A stretch of DNA of 64,000 nucleotides from Macrosoma leucophasiata (lineage: Eukaryota; Arthropoda; Insecta; Lepidoptera; Hedylidae), in NCBI GenBank assembly GCA_036365455.1, contig JAWQUS010000017.1:9424001-9488000 (forward strand), read 5' to 3'. Made by a program: the position numbers and the translations under genes. A model generated the notes under the pieces. The model was given only the letters and a program-made list of their open reading frames with translations, was not told the origin of the DNA and ran no database searches. This document shows positions 55,783-64,000 of this stretch, piece by piece; the first letter of the stretch is position 1, and each line of letters begins with the position of its first letter.

Positions 55783-58680
55783 TCAAGGGGTGGGGGTTGA
55801 ACCCTCCCCCAATACAACCGTCGAGGTGAGGCGATCACGGCGGTCCGCCAGTGATCGAACGGCGTCTTGGAAGGGGGTTGCACTACGGAAGTCAACGGGT
55901 GGCAGGACTCGTATCAGCGGAACTGGAATCGAGGCCCCGTCGTTGCTGCATGGAACGACGGCGTCCCGTGATGGCCCAGGCGAGGGCGGGGGAAGTATCT
56001 CCCGAGGGAGGCCACAGCCCTCCGGCGGTCGACCATGTAGCGGTGCAAATCCGCGGAGGTGCTCGTGGGGCCCGTTGTCTGCGCGATCGAACATATTACG
56101 CGCCAACCGCCCCACGAACTCCTCCACGGACTCGACCCCCAGGTCGCGGGCTATGACATCATTCCGGACATACCTCCCCGCGCCTGTAATAAGGCGGAGC
56201 GTTTTATTTTGCTGGACCTGAAGTCGGTTTCGCTGCCCGGCGGAGCATAAGGCATACCATGCCGGGGCAGCGTACGTCAACCTCGAGCGGATGTAGGTTT
56301 TGTAGATGCGGGTTTTAACCCGCATGGGCAGCCTAGAACGCAGTACCGGGCGCAACATCGACCGCGCGGCTGCCGACTGTGTAACCATATGGTTCACTGT
56401 CGGCACCATGTGCAATGCGCGGTCGATGTGGCACCCGAGGTACTTGACCGTTGGCTGCCACTCTACATCCCGGCCTCGCAGCCGGAGCGGTGGTAACGCG
56501 CGACGGACGCGCATCGCGATCGCGGCAGTTTTGTCAACGTTAACGGACATCCGCCACGCGTCAAGCCACTCCGGCAGCAGGTCCAGCAAACGTTGCATTT
56601 TGTTTATGGCCATGTTAACACGGGACGACGACGTTATGTAGGCACTGTCGTCGGCAAACAGAGAAAGCATGACATCCTCCTCTCCCTCTCGCAGATGTTC
56701 GCGAAGGGTGGGGATGTCATCCGTGTATGCCGCGTAAAGCGCAGGCGATACACAGCTTCCCTGTGGTACTCCGGCCCGGATGGGACGGTGGCGAGAATCA
56801 ACGCCCTCTACCGAGACGTAGAACCGCCTGTCCCTTAAAAAATCGGCCACCACCCTATAGTGCCCTGGCGGAAGAAAGTTTGCCAGTTTAGCCAACAGGC
56901 CCGTGTGCCACACCCGGTCGAAGGCCTTCTCTATATCGAGAAAGACTCCGACCGAGTAGCGGCCCCTGTTGGCTTCACTGGCAAGGTGGTGAAGTACTCG
57001 TGTTAATTGCAAAGTTGTCGAGTGACCGGCGCGGAAGCCGAACTGTTCCTCCCGACATGGGAGCAGCGGCCTCAGCCTCCGCAGCCACAGCCGCTCAAAC
57101 AACTTTGCAATGTGAGAAAGTAGGGTTATAGGGCGGTAGCTCGAGGGATGGCGGCGGTCTTTTCCCGGTTTGGGGAGGACGATGATTTTCCCCAGCTTCC
57201 ACTCACTGGGGAAGTGTCCGGATCGGAGTATGCCGTTGAAGAGCTTGGTGAGGGTCACCAAGCTCCTCCACGGCAGATGGTGGAGGGCCGCGCATGGGAT
57301 GCCGTCCGGCCCCGCCGCCTTGCGCTTAGGCAGGCGGGTAATCGCTCTACGCACCTCCGAGGGAGAGATGAAGTCTTTCCCCGGTAGGGGCGGAGCTGGG
57401 GCCGACAATAGGTCCCTCACGCGGCCCTCACACGCATCGTAATGCTCGACAACAGATGCGTCGGGGGAGGGAGGGTTGGGGGTAAATACCCCCTCTAAGT
57501 GCGTGGCCAGGATTTCGGCCCGGTCGACGGGCCGGTAGCACCGGTTACCCGCGCCATCAAGGAGCGGGTAAATGGGGGCAGGGTCCCGAGTCAATGCTCT
57601 GTTGAGGGCATGTAGGTTAGTGTCGTGTTCGGCCGCCCGGTCAATCGTGTCGTCCCAGGCGGCCCCGCGATGTGCCTCAACCAACAGATGCACAGACTCG
57701 GTGATCCTGTTTAGGTCGCGCTTGACTGACGGGCAACGAGTGCGCGCCCACAGTTGACGGAGGGCACGCTTTTGACGAAGCTTGGCTTGGAGCGAGGCAG
57801 GCAGGGCGTCCCGTCGCTTAGATGGTGGTCGTAGTGAGGTGGCCGCTTCGGCGGCGGTCGTGATGTCTGCGGTGATTTGGCGGACCGCCGCCTCCACCTC
57901 TCCCGGAGTGGAGATTGCGCCCACCGGTCCTGCCTCGCTCATAGCACGCTCAAAAGCGTCCCAATCCGTCCGGCGGCGTGGCGGGCGCGCGACGGTAAAG
58001 TCGGACGTCAGTGCAAGCACGACCAATATGGGGAGGTGCTGTGTGTCTACGTCATACAGCACCTCCACATGGATAGGCCAGGGCACGCACTTAGAAACTA
58101 CTATGTCCAGGACGTCCGGTTGATGTCTGGGGTCCACGGGTACGTGGGACGGGGCATCCGGCCCTAACACCTCGTATCCGTGGGCCTGACTGTCATCGTA
58201 GAGGCGCCTGCCTGGCGATGTAATTACTCGCGACCCCCAACTGGGGTGCTTCGCATTAAGGTCGCCACAGATTAGGGCAGGCCCCTCCGCGAGGACAGAG
58301 CGGACGTCTCTGGGGTCGAAAACCTCCCCCGGCGGCCGGTATGCAGCATGAATCAGGAGCTCCGTCCCGTCCGCGTTCACTCGCACTCCCTTAGTGCGCA
58401 TGGACGTGAACGGGGGCACGGCCAACTCGTCGTGTACAACGTCGCGACGCACGAGAGCAGCGGTCCCCCTAAAGGGTCTACCGCTCGGCGCCACTTCGTC
58501 GTACCTATAGACGAAGTAATTGGCCAGCCGGAGGTCCTGACTCGGGCGGAGCTTCGTCTCGCCCAGCAGGACAATGTGAATGTCCTGGGACTGGACGAGG
58601 GTCCTAAGCTCGCTAATATGGCCGCTAATACCACCCGGATTCCAATACAGAACCCGGAGGTCCGAATGTCTATAGGCCAT
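55783..58680 (-). CDS. Jockey-clade LINE ORF2: endonuclease and reverse transcriptase, 965 residues
   Basis: ATG at 58,678-58,680, 17 nt after the end of ORF1. The endonuclease (residues 1-220) shows WNPGGISG, LGETKL, GDLNAKHPSWGS and HQPDVLDIVV. The final 'SDH' motif reads DTQHLPI, with Gln where Asp is usual. The reverse transcriptase has FGFRAGHSTT, motif A (VFLDIEKAFDRVWH, about 580), motif B (GVPQGSCVSPALY), motif C (LFADDSAYIT, about 673) and KYLGCHID. The C-terminal domain is complete. The frame is open throughout, so the insertion is recent. It nicks target DNA and copies its own RNA there. Confidence 0.92.
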   Translation of the reverse strand: MAYRHSDLRVLYWNPGGISGHISELRTLVQSQDIHIVLLGETKLRPSQDLRLANYFVYRYDEVAPSGRPFRGTAALVRRDVVHDELAVPPFTSMRTKGVRVNADGTELLIHAAYRPPGEVFDPRDVRSVLAEGPALICGDLNAKHPSWGSRVITSPGRRLYDDSQAHGYEVLGPDAPSHVPVDPRHQPDVLDIVVSKCVPWPIHVEVLYDVDTQHLPILVVLALTSDFTVARPPRRRTDWDAFERAMSEAGPVGAISTPGEVEAAVRQITADITTAAEAATSLRPPSKRRDALPASLQAKLRQKRALRQLWARTRCPSVKRDLNRITESVHLLVEAHRGAAWDDTIDRAAEHDTNLHALNRALTRDPAPIYPLLDGAGNRCYRPVDRAEILATHLEGVFTPNPPSPDASVVEHYDACEGRVRDLLSAPAPPLPGKDFISPSEVRRAITRLPKRKAAGPDGIPCAALHHLPWRSLVTLTKLFNGILRSGHFPSEWKLGKIIVLPKPGKDRRHPSSYRPITLLSHIAKLFERLWLRRLRPLLPCREEQFGFRAGHSTTLQLTRVLHHLASEANRGRYSVGVFLDIEKAFDRVWHTGLLAKLANFLPPGHYRVVADFLRDRRFYVSVEGVDSRHRPIRAGVPQGSCVSPALYAAYTDDIPTLREHLREGEEDVMLSLFADDSAYITSSSRVNMAINKMQRLLDLLPEWLDAWRMSVNVDKTAAIAMRVRRALPPLRLRGRDVEWQPTVKYLGCHIDRALHMVPTVNHMVTQSAAARSMLRPVLRSRLPMRVKTRIYKTYIRSRLTYAAPAWYALCSAGQRNRLQVQQNKTLRLITGAGRYVRNDVIARDLGVESVEEFVGRLARNMFDRADNGPHEHLRGFAPLHGRPPEGCGLPREILPPPSPGPSRDAVVPCSNDGASIPVPLIRVLPPVDFRSATPFQDAVRSLADRRDRLTSTVVLGEGSTPTP

Positions 58681-58697
58681 CTAACCTTGGTATATGT

Positions 58698-59057
58698 TTA
58701 TAGGCTCGCAGGCCAGTTTTGGATCCGGGTCAGCTCTGCCAACCCCCTAACAAGGGCGGGTACAATGTCCCGTCCGGCCGTATACGCCGTCAGTATCTCC
58801 GTCAGTGTGGCAATAAAAATCCCCACTAACGTGGACACCGACGGGTCACCTCTGGTTGTATTGACGTAACTGTTGGCGGAAACTCCCCGAGACGCGGCAG
58901 CGTGCCCGGCTTGCGGGCCTGTGTACGCATGCCTGGCAGTCCCGGCGGACCACTCACCATTGTCCAACCTCCACGCGGGCTGTAGGCTGGATGCAGGGGC
59001 GACGGCGGGTGCGGCGGGGGAGGCGGGGGCGGTGGAGGCGGGGGCCGCCGGCGGGGC

Positions 59058-59089
<32 letters not shown>

Positions 59090-61103
59090 GGGCGGCGGGG
59101 GCCGCGCGGGCGGCGGGTGCCGCGCGGGCGGCGGGCGCCGCGCGGCGGGCGACGACGGCGGCGGCGGTGGCGGCGGCGGGCGGGGGGGCGCGGTGCACGG
59201 CGAGTCCGCCTCCGACGACCTCTTCCTCCGGCTGTCGGGGCGCGACTGGCCCGGCGGGCGCGAGGCGCGCGCTGTTATATTGCGTACGCGGGTCGCGCTG
59301 CCGTTGTGGTTGCGGCGCGTATAGCTCGGGCCGTGCGCCAATGGTGGGCGCCGTAGCCCGCTCTGGGAAAACGGTGTATGGGGCCCTCGCCGCCTGAGGT
59401 ATGGCGGCGACGGGCCACATAGTATCGGCGGCGGTGCGTGTAGGGTGCATGATTGCACCCTGCGGTGCGCCCAGGGCCGGAAAATCGCTAATACTTCCTT
59501 TTTTACGACCTTTCCGGCCTCTGGGCCTCCTCCTCTTCGGTGGACGACTGTTTGAGGGCGGTGCCAACGTGCTCGGCAGGGGCTGCTGGGTTGCCCCGCC
59601 GTGCCATGCTGCTGGTGCTACTGCCGGCCGCGAATGCGCTATTTGCGGCGCGGCCGGCAGTATCTCGAAGTGGTGCTCTGGCGGGTGGTGCTGTGAAGGG
59701 GCGTTGGGTGGCACGCCCGGGAGGGGCGGGGGGATCCTCTCGTTCCTCCGCCTCGCTTCCCGAACAAATACGGGGCACTGCCTATTACAAGCGATGTGTG
59801 GCCCCTCGCAATTTGCACATCGCGGCTGGTCCCGTGGGGTGGCACACTCCGCGACCGGGTGGTCGCCGCCACACCGGACGCACCTCATTCTGCGGTGGCA
59901 GTTGTAGGACGCGTGGTTGAACCCTTGGCATCGGTGGCATTGTGCTGGGCCCACGCGTCCACGCCATGCCTTAATGGTTACGCCCCTCATGAAGAGGAGC
60001 GTGTCAATGGCGTACAATCTTTGGAGAGCCGCCTCATCCATATGTCCCAACTGGACGTAAATAGAGCGGCTCTCCCGGCCTCTCTTGCCTACTATGGGCT
60101 TTATCGCGGTGGGTTGAAATCCCTTCTTCCTTAGGGCCTCCTCAATATCTTCTGGCGGAGTGTCCATGGGCAGCCCCCTCAGGCATACCTTGGTCGGCCG
60201 CTCGCTTTCCAGGGCGTAGCTGAACCACGTCAATTCCTTGTCTATGGAGGACGCGGTCACTAGGTAAGCTTGTACCGCCCTGTATTCATCGGCCGACCTG
60301 GGGATGAATCGCACCCCTTGGCCGTAGGTACGCGCGTGTGGTGGGTAGCCCAACTTGGCAGTTATAAAGGCAAAATGTTTATGCCAGTTGGGCATCCGCT
60401 CTACCACGATGGGTGGGTACGATGCTCTTACTTGGTCGGTAGGTGCTGGTGGTGGTGATTTCGGCGGTGTCCCGGGTGCAGCGGCCGCCGCGGCGTAGCT
60501 ACCGGGCGGCGGCGTGCTTTCTCTAGCCGGCGACGCCGGGGGATTCGGGCGGAGGGGGGTGGAAGAGGCAGCGGCCTGCGATTCCACCTCCATGGTTGGG
60601 GTCGACCGGCGCGGTGACTCGATGGCCACGTAGCTCGTCGATGGGCTGGGTGAGGCGGGGGAGGTGGGCTGTGAATCTGGTGGGGAGCGGCTCTCCTCTT
60701 CCTCTGCCTGCTCATAGTCCTCATCGGATGACGTAACATGTCGCGGGCGTTTGTCATCCCGCGACATGGTTTCGGAGGCGCCCGAAGATTCCGCCTCGCT
60801 GCGGCGCCTCTTCGCACTATCGGCGGCCGCAAACTCAGTTGCGAGCGCCGGATAGTGAAGGGCGGCTGCGTCAGCCGGAGTCTCCGTTCCAGCGTACGTT
60901 GTTTCGCTTTCTCTTGGGCGGGCGATAGGCGATACCGCTGGCACCTTAGGGGTGGCGGTGGCCGAGGTGGAAGGAGCGGCGGGGGCCAGTGGGCCCACTG
61001 CTGTCCGCTCGTGTGTAAAAAGGTTGCGCGCTACCACCTGCCTCGCGGGAATTCTAGATTCCCTGCGCTGGCCGGGGCGCGACGCATCTCCGTCTTTATC
61101 CAT
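58698..61103 (-). CDS. Jockey-clade LINE ORF1: gag-like nucleic-acid-binding protein, 801 residues
   Basis: ATG at 61,101-61,103. The N-terminal 280 residues are Ser/Pro/Ala-rich and basic-acidic mixed. A PRE_C2HC-type domain lies at about 290-385 (RPTKVCLRGLPMDTPPEDIE), followed by three CCHC zinc knuckles at 386-444 (CHRCQGFNHASYNC, CVRCGGDHPVAEC, CANCEGPHIAC). The rest is low-complexity Pro/Ala-rich, with an almost pure Pro-Ala stretch at about 625-740 encoded by GGCGGGCGC-type repeats, then a short ordered C-terminus. It binds LINE RNA and forms the RNP. Confidence 0.9.
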
Positions 61104-61410
61104 GGCACTGATTTTAACCCGGCATAAGTGTCACAAGGGTATTACAGTTAAAAAGAAATTAATAGTCCGGTTGGCTGACGTCTCTTTCCTGTACAAGGTA
61201 ATCTTGTACCGTGAAAGAGGGACAGCACAACTTCGCTTACACTTCACTTCGCGTCTCTTTCGCACAACTGCCGAGTCCTATCTCCTGTCACTCTCACACA
61301 CACTGCCGCGGAACACTAGGCTCGACGCGGCGAGCGGGGGTAGCGGGGGGGGGGCGCGTGACGCGGCGCGCTATCAGCCAGGGGATATAATACCCGCACC
61401 CGACTGATAG
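61104..61410 (-). promoter_or_regulatory. 5' UTR of the minus-strand Jockey LINE
   Basis: Runs from ORF1 to about 61,408, where the minus strand reads CTATCAGTCGGGTGCGGGT, an initiator-like start of the kind used by Jockey internal promoters. No target-site duplication could be matched, so the edge is approximate. Confidence 0.45.
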
Positions 61411-61474
61411 CACTTAGTGTGTCTAGAAACAGCGAACGGCACTAGCGCGCACTAAGGGTACTAGTCACGAAAAA

Positions 61475-62399
61475 AAACGGATATATAAAGGGGATGTTGA
61501 CGGGGGGAGAGGAGCACATGTCATTCCGGTTCGTGCGCTCGTCTCGAACGCACGCTTCCTTTGTTCTCGCTCTCCCTTCTGGTAGAGCGTTATCGCGAGT
61601 GTCTTTGTTCGCGTGTTTCGGCGAATCGCCGCCCTAATCTCCGATAACGACGGTTAGTCCTTGACCGACCGCCCGTTTCGTGGAATTGGGGCTTAAGCCC
61701 TAATTGCCGATAACGACGATTAGTCTTTGACTGATCGCTGTTTCGTGGAATTGGGTTTAAGTCCTAATTGCCGATAACGACAGTCAGTCTTTTGACCGAC
61801 CGCCGTGTTTCGAGGAATTAGGGTTTATCCTGTTTCGGTCTATACCGACGTGTCAATCAATCAAGTTGGCCCCCTCAGGGCAAGTCGGCTGAAACTTAAC
61901 AGTGCCAACGAAACCGACTGAACGAAGACCCGTGACGTTGCTGCGCCCTTCAGGCTAAAGCGAAATCGGAAGTGTACGGTTAGAACAGAGGCATTTGGAG
62001 TGACCCCATAGTCTCTGCCGTACAAGTACTGACTGATAGACGTTACCTTAGGGCCCCTCGGCACATTAAGATTGGCCGAGGGCGATACAAGCTTAGGGTT
62101 CACCAATAGGACACACCCTCCTCGCCTATCCCGGCGAGGAGGTAATTTCACCTCACTCACTCCCGGGTTGTCCCACCCGGGAGGTAGGGATAATACCCCG
62201 CGTGTAAGTGTAGGCGCGTCAAAACACACGATTGCCCCGGGTTTGTTGTGGGTTCTTCCCGGGGAACGTGTTCGTTTAATCGAACCCTCTTGTTTCGTGC
62301 GCATTAGGTCGAAATAGGGATAAATACCACCAAGTCCGCAAACAGGCGCGACCATTTCCATTTCTTTCCCTAGCGTCAATCGACTCCTCTCCAGACATC
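61475..62399 (+). promoter_or_regulatory. 5' UTR and promoter region of the plus-strand LINE
   Basis: Contains TATATAAAGGGG at 61,482 and TCATTCCGGTTCGTGCG at about 61,518 as possible TATA and initiator elements. About 880 bp of leader precede the ORF1 ATG. The leader includes a threefold tandem repeat (61,632-61,829). Confidence 0.5.
61632..61829 (+). repeat. Three tandem 64-68-bp repeats in a LINE 5' UTR
   Basis: Units begin CCTAAT-TCCGATAACGAC or CCTAATTGCCGATAACGAC at 61,633, 61,699 and 61,763. Each contains 'gaccgac' or 'gactgat' and TTTCGTGGAATT-type sequence. Confidence 0.8.
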
Positions 62400-64000
62400 A
62401 TGTCTGAGAAGAAAAAGTACGAGGCAGCTTTTGCCATCCTCCTCAAAAATACCAAAATCAATTCAAAGTTCGCCCGCATTATGCAGGAGTTGCCAGACCC
62501 CCTGCCCGATGGATTCCTTGAATCCATTTGTAATAACTCAGCAAAGCTCCCGAGGTCCCGCTCGCGCTCCCCACGCTCGAACCATCCCCCACGCGATCAT
62601 TCGCAGTCTCGCTCGCCCATCCAGGCCCGCTATACCCCGGACCATACTGAGTCCGCTTGTTCCCCGGACGCATCTCAGTCCGCAGCCCCCCAACCCTCGG
62701 ACCGAGCAGAGTCCGCCACCCCCTCTACCACTCCCGGCCAGGAACGCTCCACAGACTCTGACGCAATGTCCGTAGGACAAGCGTCCAACGAAGAGTCCGC
62801 CTCCGACTCCGACGACTTCACACTCGTCAAAGGAGGCAAGCGAAAGCGGAAGACCCGCAAAACCCAGGCCGAGGAGCCCTCCGTTCCCGCCAAAGCTGTG
62901 AGAGTCACAGCCTCTTCCACCGCCCCCGCGGTCACCTCTCAAGGTAGCGCATCGCCCGCGCACCTCACCCAAGCCGGCACGCCCTCAGCGAGCTCGCAGG
63001 CTAGCGCCCCAGGAGCGCCAAAAGCCAAACGCCCCCCACCACTCAAACTCCTTGGGTCCGATAAATTCACCTGGACCGACCTCTCAGCATCGCTGAAGGT
63101 CAAAGGGGTCATCCCCCTTCACACCAGGTGGAATCCAAAGGAAGGATGTTATCACATCCAACTTGAGACATCCGCCCACCACCGTACGGCCACTGCGCTC
63201 TTTGACGCAAGGGGCCTACAATACTTCACATACGCCCTCCCCGAGGAGAAGCGTCGTCGCGTAGTAATACGCAACATCCCCATCTTCCTCTCTCCCGAGG
63301 AAATTATGGCCGACCTTAAAGAGGTCAAAGCCCTCCCAGTTCTGCAGGTGCACAGGATGCATCGAGGGCATAAGGGACAAAACGGCCACCTAAACATGGT
63401 GTTAGTCGTGCTCGAGCACACCAAAGAGGCCAACGGCGTCTTTAACATTAAAGAAGTCGCGGGCCTCAGCGGCATCCGTGTCGAGCCTCCCAACAAGAAG
63501 GGACACATAGGGCAGTGCCATAACTGCCAGAGATACGGTCATGCCTCTGGTCGGTGCAGGATGCGCCCCAGGTGCGTCAAGTGCCTGGAAGACCATGCTA
63601 CGGCCGAATGCTCGCGCCCAAAAGACAGGGCTGCATGCACGGAACCCCCGAGCTGCATTCTCTGTGGGCAGGCAGGTCATCCCGCCAACTATAGGGGGTG
63701 CAAAGAGGCACCCAAAGCGGCACGAATCCCATCCAGGGGTCGTCGCCCAATCCCACCAAGAGCGGCCCCTCAATTCGAGAGGACCCCCAACCCCATCCTG
63801 GCCCCCGCATGGAGGACCGGTCCTCCGCCCTCTCTAATGAGTACCACTTATTACCCCCCTCTTAAGGGAGTAATCCCGCCGCCCACGACCTTCCCGGTCG
63901 CTCAGGCACCCGCGGTGGCCCCTCAGGCCGCCCCTACACCGGCCCCAGCCCCGGCCCCGGCTCGCGCCCCGGCCCCGGCCCCGGCTCTGGCCCCCGCCCC
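62400..64000 (+). CDS. Second Jockey-type LINE ORF1, runs off the window
   Basis: ATG at 62,400-62,402 and open to the last base, 533 codons without a stop. The N-terminus (SEKKKYEAAFAILLKNTKIN) is helical. A Ser/Arg/Pro-rich region follows, with tandem 'PD-ESA / SPDASQSA' spacing, then a basic KGGKRKRKTRK. A PRE_C2HC-type domain (YALPEEKRRRVVIRNIPIF onward) spans about 280-365 and three zinc knuckles lie at 371-437 (CHNCQRYGHASGRC, CVKCLEDHATAEC, CILCGQAGHPANYRGC). The end is Pro/Ala-rich with AP repeats. It encodes the RNA-binding ORF1 protein; ORF2 would lie beyond the window. Confidence 0.88.
   Translation, partial: MSEKKKYEAAFAILLKNTKINSKFARIMQELPDPLPDGFLESICNNSAKLPRSRSRSPRSNHPPRDHSQSRSPIQARYTPDHTESACSPDASQSAAPQPSDRAESATPSTTPGQERSTDSDAMSVGQASNEESASDSDDFTLVKGGKRKRKTRKTQAEEPSVPAKAVRVTASSTAPAVTSQGSASPAHLTQAGTPSASSQASAPGAPKAKRPPPLKLLGSDKFTWTDLSASLKVKGVIPLHTRWNPKEGCYHIQLETSAHHRTATALFDARGLQYFTYALPEEKRRRVVIRNIPIFLSPEEIMADLKEVKALPVLQVHRMHRGHKGQNGHLNMVLVVLEHTKEANGVFNIKEVAGLSGIRVEPPNKKGHIGQCHNCQRYGHASGRCRMRPRCVKCLEDHATAECSRPKDRAACTEPPSCILCGQAGHPANYRGCKEAPKAARIPSRGRRPIPPRAAPQFERTPNPILAPAWRTGPPPSLMSTTYYPPLKGVIPPPTTFPVAQAPAVAPQAAPTPAPAPAPARAPAPAPALAPA

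Noticed and set aside
55416..55800. Phe-rich ORFs across the T run
   Set aside because: Translation of the poly-T tail of the minus-strand LINE.
58826..60832. Many Pro-, Ala- or Arg-rich ORFs overlapping LINE ORF1
   Set aside because: All are alternative frames of GGCGGGCGC-type sequence within the intact ORF1.
61861..62379. 172-residue minus-strand ORF in the LINE leader
   Set aside because: It lies antisense inside the 5' UTR of the plus-strand LINE and has no recognisable feature.

Overview
The window looks like nuclear DNA of an insect, most likely a moth or butterfly. It is AT-rich and mostly non-coding. It is packed with tRNA-derived SINEs, Jockey-, RTE- and CR1-type LINEs, BEL/Pao elements and a mariner, with the short degenerate 'cccgcg-acttcgtccgcg' and 'cagacagacagac' repeats common in Lepidoptera. 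No species can be named. Clear host coding sequence is limited to two spliced genes of unknown function, both on the minus strand: an Asn-rich exon pair with internal protein repeats (9,666-11,908), and a small gene with a tandemly duplicated exon (25,378-25,858).

1-35,345 is a field of nested repeats. It holds SINE families with clear target-site duplications, a roughly 285-bp dispersed repeat (called RA below), LINE fragments, two long foldback elements (3,139-4,380 and 14,749-17,789), several hairpins and MITEs, and a decayed mariner (27,998-29,292) with its terminal repeats and TA duplication still visible.

35,826-48,185 is different in kind and is the main discovery. It is GC-rich and dense in ORFs on both strands, with divergent and convergent gene pairs. 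In order it holds: an RPB6-like fragment (-); a frameshifted acidic ORF (+); an intact 553-aa acidic orphan (-); a tract of homologous-region-like repeats; an MGNCCS-starting lipoprotein-like ORF (+, frameshifted); a 5'-open ORF (-); a 156-aa ORF (+); an SF1 Pif1/RecD-like helicase broken by two frameshifts and cut before its last motif (+); a retroviral-type integrase of the KRBA2/SCAND3 kind with an acidic linker and a CXC-like cysteine tail (-); and small membrane-protein ORFs. Three copies of one promoter cassette lie between divergent genes. I read this as a decayed, integrated piece of a large DNA virus or virus-derived giant transposon that I cannot assign to a named family. An RTE LINE cuts it on the left, a BEL fragment cuts it on the right, and a 1.5-kb insertion splits the integrase.

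48,185-55,097 holds two BEL/Pao elements in opposite orientation. The left one is a decayed plus-strand copy. The right one is a minus-strand copy whose 1,648-codon polyprotein is open throughout but lacks its 5' end. 55,449-61,410 is a near full-length minus-strand Jockey-clade LINE with both ORFs open. From about 61,475 a second Jockey-type LINE runs rightward, head to head with the first. Its ORF1 starts at 62,400 and leaves the window.
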